Shown in pieces: positions 1 to 10,886 of a stretch of 64,000 nt of DNA. Within the stretch, counting starts at the first letter, position 1. Every line of letters begins with the position of its first letter. A program made the position numbers and the translations under genes. This DNA is from Nilaparvata lugens (Eukaryota; Arthropoda; Insecta; Hemiptera; Delphacidae): contig NC_052506.1 in NCBI RefSeq assembly GCF_014356525.2, positions 16,177,872-16,241,871 on the forward strand, read 5' to 3'. Below the pieces are notes generated by a model that did no database searches, was not told the DNA's origin, and saw nothing but the letters and a program-made list of their open reading frames with translations.

Positions 1-62
1 CTAGATCCATAGGCATATTGATGCATAAGATCACGTCAAAAATTGAGATGTTTTATTGTTTT
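1..62 (-). other. LINE 3' UTR start
   Basis: Sequence just downstream of the ORF2 stop on the minus strand. It is AT-rich and contains an AATAAA on that strand about 20 nt after the stop. No poly-A tail or target-site duplication is visible before the window edge, so the element's 3' end is outside the window or too degraded to see. Confidence 0.5.
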
Positions 63-2945
63 TTAAAATTTAGAATTCATTTCTATGTTTGGTTCCGACA
101 TCTGCAGAAACTCATCGACCTCATAAAAAGGATTACTGCATAGCCACCCATACATTACACATTTGAACTCTCTGAGGCTTAAGTTCCTGACCTTGAGGGG
201 TAATTTATTGAAGAGTCGTATACTCATAATCAAATGACTGGATCTCAGTTTTTCAAGTCGAACAAAGGGAACGTCAATGTCATGTCTACGTCTGGTATTG
301 AGTCCATGTATGTTGATTCTGTGCTGATGTTTATGCTTCCCTTTATACGCGTGAACTAGGCTATTGTAGATGTAGAGATTTACAACTGTCAGAATTCTAA
401 GCTCAAGAAAAAGTGGCTTACAGTGGGCAATTCTTCCAGCTCCACTCATAATTCTTATTGCTCTCTTTTGCATTATCAGCACCTCTCCAGTCTTGGTTGC
501 ATTGCCCCAGAACATTAAACCATAACTCATAACTGACTGGAACAGTGCAAAATATGTGGATTTTACATATTCAAATGGTACACAGCACATTAAACGCGAC
601 AACAGAAAGTTGACTCGAGACAGCCTATCCAGAACTGCATCAATATGAGGAGCCCATGATAAATCCCTATCCACAATCAGACCCAGAAACTTGGCCTTAT
701 TGGTCACCAAGGAGTCTCCACTGTACGGTCTTAAACTGAAGACAACCATCTGAGTCTTGGATTGGTTCAAAAGAAAGCCATTTGCTGAGAACCAGTCTGA
801 AGCCTGTTTTGTTGAATTTCTAGCTCTCTCACCAACAGCCAACACATCAGAATCTGAATCAATCAGAGTTGTGTCATCTGCATATATGTAAGTGTTGCTG
901 TCTACATTATTGGGTAGGTCATTTATGGCTATCAAAAATAGCAGGGGTCCCATTATGGAGCCCTGAGGCACTCCACATTCAACATTCACCACAGGGGACC
1001 ATCTACCATCAACTTCAACAGTCTGTTTTCTGTTACTAAGGTAGGAGCCAATGAAATTTAGAACTGAACCCTCAACACCATAGAAATTAAGTTTTTCAAT
1101 TAATATTTTGTGATCAACACAGTCGAATGCACGACTTAGGTCACAGAAGGTTCCCCATGCAAACTCCCTTCTCTCAAATGCATTGAGTATGTCAGTTACT
1201 AGTGCGTCAATGGCTTCAACTGTGGACCTTCCCTTCCGAAAACCATATTGAGAGCGCGTGAAGATACCAGAGCTTTCAAAAAATGAACTCAACTGCTCTG
1301 CCACCAAACTCTCAATCACTTTAGCCAGAACAGGGATAAGCGATATAGGTCGATAGTCTGCTGGATCTTTTCTATTCCCCTTCTTGAAAATTGGACACAC
1401 ACGGGCAATCTTGAGAAAATCAGGAAAAACACCATCTCTTAAACAGGCATTAATGCATAAAGCCAAAGGCTCTGCAACCAAATCACTGATTTCTTTCATT
1501 AGAGAGTTAGAGAAACCATACAAATCCCTAGATCTTGAGGGTTTAAGATTCTTAATCACTCTGCACACATCATCCCGTGTGATAAGCCTCCAATGAAAAT
1601 TTTTAGCAGAGACAGGACAGCTCCTCAGCAACTCCTGAAATGGGATGGAATTCTGCTTTATCCCCTTTCTTATATCCTCAATATATTTACTAAAAAACTG
1701 TGCAAAAGTATCAGGCTGAATTGGGGTAATGCTTTGTTTACTTTTCCCAGGCCTCATTTTATTTATAATTGTCCAAGCTGCTTTACACTTATTAGATGAG
1801 CTATCAATGACCCGGCCATTGTGGTTCAATTTTTCCATTCTTATTGTCTCCTTGTACCTCCCTCTCAATATTTTATACTCGGACTTTGCAAAATCAGTCC
1901 CCAACACTTTATAAGAATCATAGGCTGCCATCACCTTTAAACGCAGTGCAGCTAACTCCCTACTAAACCAAGGTTTGTTCAGATTCTTTGTCTTACAACT
2001 GATTGTACCCTTTTTTGTATACTTTTTTGGGCATGCTAAATCAAAATGGTACATCAAAGTATTAAAAAATGTTTGAAAAACTGCAGCCGCTGGAGAGCAA
2101 GGAGTGGAGCCAACATCACAGTCCAACAAACTCAACTCCAAACTCCAGTCAATGCGAGATAAACAGCATTTGAAATGTTCAATATTCTCTGCTGAAAGAG
2201 ATCTGAAAGCTTTCACTGAACTGTCCACATCGTGACTGACATCAGATCCATCCAATACATCTCTCAACTCAAATTTTACCGCATCATGATCCGAAAAAAT
2301 GCAAGGAAGAACCCTGGATTTAACATCACTGAAATCAGCATTAGAGAAGACATTATCAAGACAAGCCAGATTACGAGTGGGTTTAAAGTTACAACAGTAG
2401 AAATCAAATTGTCGAAGTAAGTTGATGAAATCTCTAGTAGTCTTTTGATCCCTCAGGATGTCGAAGTGGGCATTCAAGTCACCTCCAAGGACAATCCTAT
2501 ACTTACACCACTTATTAAGATAGCAAAGAATCTCTTCCAACTTTTCCAAAAACAAATTAGGGTTACCATCAGGAGTATGGTACAGAGAGACAATAATAAG
2601 TTTATGGGACTGCACTCGCACTGCACATGCCTCCATGTGCCTCTCAACACAGAATTGAGAAAGGTCAACTGATTGAAAAACTATATGATCAGCACATAAA
2701 ATCAAAGTACCCCCATGGGCTCTTTCCTCTCTAGCATAGAATGCTGCCAATTTAAAACCGGAAATAATACACTGATCTTTGGCAGATTTATCAAGCCAGT
2801 GCTCAGATACACAGACAAAGTCAAAACAATCACTTCTCACACAAAAATCCTCCAGCAGATCATATTTATTGGAGACTCCCTGTATATTCAGGAACAAGAA
2901 AGCTATCCACTGCCCCTTCTCAATAGACTCATCACACCCCTTCAC
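63..2945 (-). CDS. LINE ORF2: endonuclease and reverse transcriptase
   Basis: About 960 residues of open frame. The N-terminal 220 residues are an APE-type endonuclease: FLNIQG near residue 19, SEHW near 47, GGDLNAH near 154 and SDHD near 218. The reverse transcriptase follows at about 500-780, with QYGFRKGRST, CDLSRAFDCVDH, GVPQGSIMGPLLF and the catalytic YADD at 688-691. The C-terminal part carries the AHCKP motif that recurs in degenerate copies elsewhere in the window. In LINEs this protein nicks the target and copies the RNA there. The codon at 2945 is GTG, not ATG. The frame is open further upstream into the end of ORF1, and the first in-frame ATG is near residue 104, inside the endonuclease, so ORF2 is probably reached by frameshifting or non-AUG initiation. 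No internal stop is seen. Confidence 0.9.
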   Translation of the reverse strand: MKGCDESIEKGQWIAFLFLNIQGVSNKYDLLEDFCVRSDCFDFVCVSEHWLDKSAKDQCIISGFKLAAFYAREERAHGGTLILCADHIVFQSVDLSQFCVERHMEACAVRVQSHKLIIVSLYHTPDGNPNLFLEKLEEILCYLNKWCKYRIVLGGDLNAHFDILRDQKTTRDFINLLRQFDFYCCNFKPTRNLACLDNVFSNADFSDVKSRVLPCIFSDHDAVKFELRDVLDGSDVSHDVDSSVKAFRSLSAENIEHFKCCLSRIDWSLELSLLDCDVGSTPCSPAAAVFQTFFNTLMYHFDLACPKKYTKKGTISCKTKNLNKPWFSRELAALRLKVMAAYDSYKVLGTDFAKSEYKILRGRYKETIRMEKLNHNGRVIDSSSNKCKAAWTIINKMRPGKSKQSITPIQPDTFAQFFSKYIEDIRKGIKQNSIPFQELLRSCPVSAKNFHWRLITRDDVCRVIKNLKPSRSRDLYGFSNSLMKEISDLVAEPLALCINACLRDGVFPDFLKIARVCPIFKKGNRKDPADYRPISLIPVLAKVIESLVAEQLSSFFESSGIFTRSQYGFRKGRSTVEAIDALVTDILNAFERREFAWGTFCDLSRAFDCVDHKILIEKLNFYGVEGSVLNFIGSYLSNRKQTVEVDGRWSPVVNVECGVPQGSIMGPLLFLIAINDLPNNVDSNTYIYADDTTLIDSDSDVLAVGERARNSTKQASDWFSANGFLLNQSKTQMVVFSLRPYSGDSLVTNKAKFLGLIVDRDLSWAPHIDAVLDRLSRVNFLLSRLMCCVPFEYVKSTYFALFQSVMSYGLMFWGNATKTGEVLIMQKRAIRIMSGAGRIAHCKPLFLELRILTVVNLYIYNSLVHAYKGKHKHQHRINIHGLNTRRRHDIDVPFVRLEKLRSSHLIMSIRLFNKLPLKVRNLSLREFKCVMYGWLCSNPFYEVDEFLQMSEPNIEMNSKF

Positions 2946-2956
2946 TCCATCACATG

Positions 2957-4465
2957 TCAGACTATTCCCAAACGCTGAGTGCTCACCTCCAAAAAATCGC
3001 CTGCATCACAGATGGAAGCCTCTCCACATGAAAATGACTGAGATCGATCAAGTTGCACTCCACGATCCATGCAGGAAACCTTAGACAACTCAGAATGTGG
3101 CTGCAATAGATCAATGTCAGCAGGAGTAACAGAATAACTGTTGATGATACCAAACAACTCTTCAACTAACCTTAATTTCCCTTTTTTATTCAGATGCAAA
3201 CCATGAACAGTATGTAGAGACCTGAAGTAAGTCCACAAATTCACAATATTTATTGAGTAATCAGGAAAAGAAACTGGGATATTACGGATTACTCGATTCA
3301 CCCTTTTGATTGTAACATTAATCATTGAGTCCTCCTTCAGGTCATATCGATAAGGAATAGTTGTGAGAATAAGCTTTGCATTTTTATAACTGTTGACAAT
3401 TCTCATCAATTTCCCAGTGAATCGGTCAACATAATCCTGAGAAAAGCCATCTGCATCAAAACCATTTGACCCCCCAACCAATACAACATAGTCACCTGGT
3501 TCAGTGCTATCAATCTCCTTTTTCAACAACATTTCATCCATTACAATTTCCAGAGGAGCTCCAGGAGCAATATGTGAGAATACCTGTGAATAGCATCTGG
3601 TACCAGTAGACAACTTTTCCCTCAAGAGATTATTCAAGCCTCTTCCATGGCTATCGGACCATATTCTAATACTAGCTTCCCTTTTTGGTCTGAGCCGATA
3701 CTTTCCACTAGTTTGTGGTTCAAAATCTTTCTTCATGCCCTCCAGCCGCGTCAGCACCCCCTTGGCTCTCTCCAACTCATCTCCCAACATGATGATCTGA
3801 TCCATCATTGAAGTATTCTCCTCAACTAGGAGATGCAATTCTTTCCAGTCCATTCCAAAAGGAAGTTTGTTACAATTCTCTATTACCCCTTCATCATCAG
3901 TAATGATTTTTTTTCCCATGCATTCAAAAAGTGTCTGCGAGCTGGTTTCTTTCATTGTAGGCCGGTCAGTAAGCTCCATAATCCGCAGATCGTTAACAAT
4001 TGACCTATCAATAGCAGCACACCATTGTTCCCTAAGCCTCAGATTCTCCACTACTAGATTATTTCTTTCTATAGTAAGCTTCTCAATCATACTAAAACAA
4101 CCGCAGCCCTTCTCATTATCATTAAACGAGACTATAGACAAATTCACATTACTCTCACCTTTGGTGAGAGAGTCATAGTTAGAGATATGTTCCCTACATG
4201 AAATACTTGGTGTTGAGCAGACTACATTTACAGCCGATCCATTAGCATCAAATGCCTGAGCCTTTGCTGGATGACAGTGATCATTTGGCTCAGACACTAT
4301 ATTTTTTGCCTGTTTATCCGTGGTCATATGAGCTTTACACGATCTATCCAGACACCTCCATGTAAGATCACCGTTTGCCTTTTGAAACCCCTTTCTGTAA
4401 TCATACCCATCATATGAAAGTTTTGGGCATCCTTTATTGGTAAGACCCAATTGCATGTTTTCCAT
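2957..4465 (-). CDS. LINE ORF1: FLYWCH zinc finger, coiled coil and SGNH esterase
   Basis: 502 residues starting at an ATG. Residues about 11-70 match a FLYWCH zinc finger: LSYDGYDYRKG, then WRC with ligands C38 and C43 and an HCH pair H63/H65. Residues about 125-245 are heptad-rich and look like a coiled coil. Residues about 265-440 are an SGNH/GDSL-type hydrolase: IWSDSHGRG (nucleophile block, S272 likely), GGSNGFD (Asn block) and HGLHLNKKGK (C-terminal His block). Esterase domains are known in CR1/L2-type ORF1 proteins, often with a PHD or other zinc finger. A FLYWCH finger is a less usual partner. Likely role: RNA-binding partner of ORF2 in the retrotransposition particle (inference). It ends in TGA 12 nt upstream of the ORF2 GTG codon, and the two frames overlap. 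Confidence 0.85.
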   Translation of the reverse strand: MENMQLGLTNKGCPKLSYDGYDYRKGFQKANGDLTWRCLDRSCKAHMTTDKQAKNIVSEPNDHCHPAKAQAFDANGSAVNVVCSTPSISCREHISNYDSLTKGESNVNLSIVSFNDNEKGCGCFSMIEKLTIERNNLVVENLRLREQWCAAIDRSIVNDLRIMELTDRPTMKETSSQTLFECMGKKIITDDEGVIENCNKLPFGMDWKELHLLVEENTSMMDQIIMLGDELERAKGVLTRLEGMKKDFEPQTSGKYRLRPKREASIRIWSDSHGRGLNNLLREKLSTGTRCYSQVFSHIAPGAPLEIVMDEMLLKKEIDSTEPGDYVVLVGGSNGFDADGFSQDYVDRFTGKLMRIVNSYKNAKLILTTIPYRYDLKEDSMINVTIKRVNRVIRNIPVSFPDYSINIVNLWTYFRSLHTVHGLHLNKKGKLRLVEELFGIINSYSVTPADIDLLQPHSELSKVSCMDRGVQLDRSQSFSCGEASICDAGDFLEVSTQRLGIV

Positions 4466-6836
4466 GCCTATAGTACTTATGATTGATATGTTTATCTAAA
4501 AAATACAGAAATCCAAAGAGTACAAAATTATGAGTTAATCGAGCTACAGGCCCACATACATAAACAATAAATGAATATTAATAACTAATAAAAACACCGA
4601 AAAAAAAAAAAAAAAAAAAAAAAAAGTTATGTGTATTATACTAATTTAGATATTGTAGTTCAGTTAATTACCCTATTTTTTCTCTGATTTATATCATTAA
4701 AGAAATATTATTATAAGATAACGTCTAATATTATTATAAGAAAAAAAAAATTATTTGAACAGTCAGAAAACATATGTGCAAAAACTTTGTTGTATTAATG
4801 TGTATTGGTAAATTGAGGAGGACAAAAGAATCGTGTCAGTAAATTAAGTTTTAATGATAATTGAAATGCAATAAGAAAAAGAATTGGATTAGTCTTTTAC
4901 AGTGAGAAAATATCAGATTATAATTCAGTACGAAAGTATCAATAAAACTACCTGTTGATCGTTCCTATTATCGTAGTTGAGATTTAAAAACTTTACGTTG
5001 GCGTTATCAGTTTAAGATAAAAGTATAAGACAGATTACTGTTTCAGTCCAAGCTATACAAAAACAATCAGATATGAACCAAACCAATCAGGAGAAATCAA
5101 GCTAATGAAACTAAAAAGAACGAAGTAGCAATAGACAGTTTGAATAATTACGCAATTAAATAGAAAAAAAGAAGAGAGAAAAAAAAAAAAAAAGTCAGTC
5201 CCCTCTCGCCACAAGGTAGAAATGAACTACGAAATTTCTCGCTTTAAAACTCCCGTAAGCACATCGGGCGTATCCCGTCCATGCCCAGGACAAGCCCGAG
5301 ATAATGAACCCAACAAGGCAATACAGAGTTTACAATTCACACCCCTGCACAACGCTTGCTGGGAACTGCTAGGGAACGCTTATTTGCAACAGAGCAAACC
5401 TTGTGAATACGTTACATGAAAAAAATTATTAACTATTCTCACCCTGAAACGAAAAGTTCAGGACTTGAAAAAGCAAACTATAATAAAATGTTTTATTATC
5501 GTGAAATAGCAATTAATGGTCAACACTATAATAATAATATAACACACTATCAATTGTGTTTATATCCTTAGTTAGGCCAATAAATATTCGGTAAACTAAT
5601 AAAGATGAGTTTATTTCATATTATTATTATACTTTTAGCTATAATATGGTTTTTAAAATTTAGGATGTACGATTAATAATTGAGGTTTTATGTTATTACA
5701 TTTAATAATATAATATCAGTTATACTTGAATAGGTAATAATTATATAATTAAATTGTATTATTGATGTAAGGGTTGGATATAGATCTAAGATAAGTTTAT
5801 TTAGGATATTTATTTAGATTCTATTATTTCTATTTTTAAATATCTACGAAGTTTATGAACAGAATCCTCTATTAAACTTTAAAAATAACTATATTTATGA
5901 AAGAGAAAATTCACTGGAGAAATTAGAATTTAGTTACCAAAACGTTAATGATTTGACACTGGAAATTATTTTATCAAGATATAAGATTGGACAGAAATCT
6001 ACTTGAGTTAGGCAATGAAACGTTTATATTTTAAAGAGAAAATTCCATTGATAACTTACAATTGAGTTGAGGTTAATAATTTGACACGGAAATATATTAT
6101 TACAGTATTAGCGGTTAACAGAAATCTACTTGAAAAATATATTACTACGCTATTAGGTTAAACAGAAATCTACTTGAATTGGGCAATGAAAGTAAAGAAA
6201 CAGTGTTATCTTATCTGGAGCTCCGTCCGCTGCCACGGCTCAACACCGACTGATGTTGTGAACGTGTTTACAAAATAGTTTATGAAACGGAATCAGTTTA
6301 TGCTTCTAGAATTGAATGAAGTATTTTGCAATAAGATTCTATTATTTTATTTGGATGAATGAAATACAAATAAGAAATATTATAAACTATTCAAATTCGA
6401 TTTTCAGAGTAGGATAGAACTTCTAACCTAAACTTCCACAGTCGACGACAACAAGCATTGTTGACGTTGACATTCATATTGGCCAAATTTCAAGTGTGCT
6501 AAAACAGCTGATCAGAAAACTTTTTATCATTTGTGTTTATTATTCAAGAATCAAAATAGTTATAATAATAATCATCTTATTGTCACTTGAAAGAATAAAT
6601 GTGAAAGCCAGAAAAAATATTGAAATATAAGTGGTATTATGGTAGTTTAAAAGTATTTAACTTATGTTGTTTCTGCAATAAACTATTTTTAACATTGTAA
6701 GTTGGGATATTCCTTCAATGAAACTGAGTTTTATATATGAATGTATCATGTATTTTGTCAAGAAGTATGATAGAAAGTAAAATTAAAAAATGTAATAGAT
6801 CAATTTCAATGGAAATTAAAGTTTCTTTTTGCTACT
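4466..6836. other. AT-rich region between LINE and pseudogene, no gene seen
   Basis: No recognisable coding exon. It holds a long A-tract (about 4599-4625), a second A-rich run (about 5181-5195) followed by a GC-richer block to about 5420, which might be the 5' end of the minus-strand LINE or of another element. Around 5940-6200 there is a degenerate tandem repeat in which AGAAATCTACTTGA occurs three times (near 5995, 6120, 6167). The motif ATGTTGTTTCTGCAATAAA near 6663 recurs on the far side of the pseudogene. Confidence 0.5.
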
Positions 6837-9652
6837 TTAATAATCATTATTGGCAAGAGGTTCTCTTTCACAGGTCGCCCAAGCAAATATTTCATTATAA
6901 AAGTCCTGTATTTCTTCTTCATTTGGTAGGTAGTCCTTGAGCTTCTTAATGTCACTTATTTTGGTGTGGAGTATGGGAATGAATCCTTCTGGGTAGGCTA
7001 CTGCGTCTGGGAGAGTGATAACATCTGAATATGTGTTCCGTAAGCGAAAAGTGTGGCTCTCAAGTCCATCAATATAGCGATGAGCTGAAACAGTTCCTTC
7101 ATTAGAATTTGAATGCGCGAATTGCATGAACTTGCTAATCTTCAAATTCACTTTATCTTCTCTAGGGACAAGTCTCCCCATCGTTTCAATCGACAGCATA
7201 TTTTTTTATAGAACTTTAGCCAAAAAACTTTTATAATCAATCATGTTCTTAGAATTTGGGATTTCAACAATAAATGAATCTTTAGGACTCAATGATGAGT
7301 TTAATACACTGTTTAAGAGTGTATATCCTGTCACATTTCTTGATCTTTCTCTTCAGAACAGCAAAATCTCTGTCGCAAGGCAGGAATGTGTGTCCTCTTA
7401 TTGGGAAATATTGGTTGATTGTTCTAAATTTTCCCAATGACACCAAGGCTGACATAGCTCGCAGAAGTGTGTGATTTTTATTTTGCGATCCAGAACCATC
7501 AGAAAAAATGTGAAGATCTTTTACTCCAACCATCGAGGTGTCAAGGTATTGCATAATGAAAGATGTCACCTCATTTGGACCTTTAGTGGCCATACCTTCA
7601 TTGTAAACAAAAAACTTTATCATTTTTCAAATTATGAATACAGAAAACAGATACAGTTAACTGTCTCAAATAAAATGTCTCTTGTACTGGTATGGTGGGA
7701 AGCTGCAAATTCTGCATGTAATCTATACAAATAGCACCCACAGAATGATCACGTTTCGCTAAATCAGTGATTTCTGTTATTTTTTTGAAAAACTTCTTAC
7801 TTTTACGGATGTGCACCATTTTTTCTGCTGCATGTACTCTTTTTGCAGCATCGTTAAAAAATCTGTTTCTTATTTTAACATTAAGTGCCTCACATGTACC
7901 GCATGTGTCAACCTGTGGACGACCAAATTTGAGAGAAAAGTTTTCCAGGAAATTTTTCTATAAAAACTATACTTGACATCTAATTTAGGATGCTTCTCTT
8001 TGAAGAGGTTATACATTATCAGAAGATTCAATTTCTCACTCAAATAATTAGTCTCATTTTTTGAGTAATGAGCCACTTTGCTTGGAAATGAAGAAATATG
8101 CTGCTTTATGGAGTCAATGAAATGACCAGGTTTAGCATTCCCAGATTTATTTTTCTCACGCTGGTCTTGTGGTGGCTTTCCTAGGGACAGTAGTAGATTC
8201 AGACGTCGAATCCGTTCATAAAATACACCATGAATGTTAACAAAGACTTTTTTACATACCTGGTATTTTCCACTAACACTTGAAATTTCATAAACATAAA
8301 TGGCTCCTCTGTCCGGTTGTTTTGATTCATCTTGGTCTTTTCTACGACGACGTTGCTTTACTGGAGTAACTGAGATCAAGCTTTGAAGGTAGCTGTCCTG
8401 CTCGTTTTTGTTTCAAAGCTCCTAAACTTGGTATAAATCATGTTTCGAACCTCTTCATTGATTAAATCATAGCAGCGACGTTTACATCTGCAAATAATAA
8501 AAATAATGAAATTAATAATATTATAACAACCATCCATTACATACGTGTCTTACAGAGGTCACTATTTCACTGAGTTCCAGGGCCAGTTAGAGTTGAAAAT
8601 ACAAGTTAACTTGTACAGTATTGAAATAAGTAAAGTACCAACCATATAATATTAATTGAACTCATGTTCTTACATAAAATTTTAAACGATTGAAACTTAA
8701 TATCAATTTCATCAAATACATACTTATGTTGTAACCACCTTGCTACAACTTTTCAAAGTTATTTGCAAAGTTATCTGACTGATTTGGGAAGTCATATTAT
8801 TTTGGATCAGTAAACAGAATAGAAAGCTTGGCTATTGAGACTAAAAATAGATATAATATTCTGCTGTGCTCTGATTACCTAAATTAAGTATGCTAAAATA
8901 AATGAATCTGTGGTAAACTCAGCAATGTTTCATAATATGCTTGTAGTCTTGTAGTACTAATATGGTAATGAAATAGGTGTGCTACAGCTTAGGAAGGCTA
9001 TACCTTCCTTTGACAAAATGAGATATTACAATGATTATAAAATAACATTAAAAAGTATACCTAATGAATAAACTTACTTGCAATCATCTCTTTTTCTTTT
9101 GAGTTTTTAAATTATTATGAATTCATTCTAGTTTTTCTGCTCTCTTAGTATTTCACTCTTAGTACTTCTTCTGTTCGGATTGAAATTTTATTTTTTTTTC
9201 TAGTTTTTCATACATTCCATATGTTTCTTTTTTCTTTATTATATTTTTTCTATTTTCGACTGAATCTCAAGCCACTAATTATAGCCGACTGATTACTCGT
9301 TGCCATTGCTCAAACTACTTAGTTTTTCTGGTAACGCCAATGATAATATTATAATCGATTTTTAAATGGAAAATATTTTAATTTCAAGTTTTTGTAATGT
9401 ATTGTATATAAAAATTTTTATATTTTTCACATAAGTAAAGTTTTGTTTAATGATTTTGGCAATAAATATTTCTTTCTTCTTTCTTCTTCAATCAGCTCCC
9501 TGAGATATTTCAGGTTGTTGTTGATTCTTCCAATTGACGTAAGCTGCACCCTTGACTCGTGCTTTTTTGACAACATTCCTTTTGTATTCACATGGATTAG
9601 TAGATACCTTCTTTCTTTTGTTACTATATTGCTCAATTCCGTCATCAGCCAT
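6837..9652 (-). pseudogene. Broken transposon-associated gene (DUF7869/integrase-like insect family)
   Basis: Minus-strand fragments match in order a protein family that is widespread in insect genomes and behaves like a mobile-element gene. I recall it as DUF7869-type; the name is from memory. Exon 1 (9652-9488) starts MADDG and contains RVKGAAYVNWKN. After an intron, the acceptor TTATTATTTGCAG at about 8488 opens exon 2 with CKRRCYDLINEE. Then come VKQRRRRKDQ, YSKNETNYLSEKL, KFGRPQVDTCGTC, IFSDGSGSQNKN, RGHTFLPCDRDF and a C-terminal YPEGFIPILHTK. The path needs frame changes near 8395, 7955, 7620 and 7200-7290, and exon 1 ends in a stop before any donor. It is therefore a pseudogene, or an active gene with several homopolymer errors. 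Neighbouring copies of a TGTTGTTTCTGC motif may be part of the same element. Confidence 0.6.
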
Positions 9653-9825
9653 ACTACATGTATTACTTTGGATATAACTTTTATTTCAATAGAGAAGTTT
9701 TAATGAAGCAATCACAAAGACTTGAACAATATTAGTTGTAAACAAACATAACCTCAATGCTAAATGCTAATAAGAATAAGCGTGGGACGCCGCATGCAGC
9801 GCTTGACATGTGACCACTCTATCAG

Positions 9826-10030
9826 CTGTTAAGCACAGAAACAACACAAGTCAATGACTGGTGTTGTTTCTGCATCAAATGAAATTTTCAGGCCGTTCAA
9901 AAACCGTGTAGAATGGCTTGACTGGTGTTGTTTTTACATGAAAAGACATGGCTATATCCATACATACCGAATTCACTCTTAACTCAAAATGGCCAAAAAT
10001 GTGACTCATGTTGTTTCTGAAATAAATCAT
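9826..10030. repeat. Cluster of TGTTGTTTCTGC motifs
   Basis: The core TGTTGTTTCTG occurs inverted at about 9835, direct near 9862, as TGTTGTTTTTACATGA near 9927 and as ATGTTGTTTCTGAAATAAA near 10008. Another direct copy lies near 6663 on the other side of the integrase-like pseudogene. Such subterminal repeats often mark transposase binding sites, so this may be one end of the element that carries the pseudogene (inference). Confidence 0.45.
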
Positions 10031-10569
10031 TCAAATAAAATTGAAAATACCTATATTAGGTACTCCATAATTTCTTTCAAAATGGGATTTTTAATGTACA
10101 AATTTTATATTAAAAATAATCTAAGATCAGAGTTAGATCTGAACTAGTATTATTATTAGGGTTGTCACCACTTAACAAATTTCTCTTAACATTAAGTAAA
10201 TTTTGATAAATTTACAATGAATAAATAACATAATCGACAATAATTATTAATTAGCTATTTTCAGTTTGTGATTAATGTTGAATTAAGTTTTATGTTGCCT
10301 TTTATTACTGCAATGAAATATTTAAATTACATCATTGTTGTTGTAGCCTATGCTAGGACTCAATAATCACGAGAGGAAAAACATACATAAGTCAAATGGA
10401 ATATTATTTTATTTGATTCCAACCAGAGATTTTAATAAAACAACTGATAAAATTAATATCAATTATCATTTTAAATCATGAGCTAGTTCTTCAGCCCAGG
10501 GGCCTCACTAGTATAAGAACAGATGATTGTAAACCAGCTTACACATCGGTGTCTTATGACTAACCTTAA
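10031..10569. other. AT-rich intergenic DNA, nothing recognised
   Basis: No open frame with similarity and no strong inverted repeat seen. Confidence 0.5.
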
Positions 10570-10775
10570 GGCCCGCCACAAAGTAGACCCACGCTAATCC
10601 ACGAAAAACAACCCACGCCGTGGGATGTTTTGTAAACCATTGCTAGGCTTCTCCAGACATCTGTGTAATGATAATAATACATGCAATGAATAATCCACTT
10701 GTCAGCTGATTGATTATTGATTGACTATAGCAATGGTTTACAATCCATTTCATGGGTCTTCTTTGCGGCAGGCCC
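10570..10775. mobile_element. MITE with GGCCYGCC terminal inverted repeats
   Basis: The ends are inverted: left GGCCCGCCACAAAGTAGACC, right (reverse complement) GGCCTGCCGCAAAGAAGACC. An inner pair TTGTAAACCATTGCT / AGCAATGGTTTACAA (about 10631 and 10728) is also inverted. No coding capacity. The target duplication is unclear. Confidence 0.65.
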
Positions 10776-10886
10776 AACTATCATCAATCAGGAACATCTT
10801 AACCAGAGAATTTTGTCTCTTCAGCTGATGTCTCACTTGCACCACGGAGTAAGGGCGAGAACAGACAAGCTTTTTCAGTCGTCTTT

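Larger units (their letters stand above)
1..4465 (-). mobile_element. Autonomous non-LTR (LINE) retrotransposon with two long open ORFs
   Basis: A two-ORF LINE lies on the minus strand: ORF1 (4465 to 2957), then ORF2 (to 63), then the start of a 3' UTR that contains AATAAA and runs to the window edge. Both frames are free of internal stops, unlike every other reverse-transcriptase fragment in the window, so the copy is young. An APE-type endonuclease, an RT with YADD and an SGNH esterase in ORF1 place it in the CR1/L2/Jockey-like group of LINEs; the exact clade needs a tree. The 5' end is not defined. Sequence between 4466 and about 5420 could include a 5' UTR, and a locally GC-richer block at 5200-5400 is a candidate. 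Confidence 0.85.

Noticed and set aside
4599..4625. Poly-A tail marking a plus-strand retroposed gene
   Set aside because: No coding or SINE-like sequence or target duplication could be tied to the A-run. It may be a simple homopolymer.
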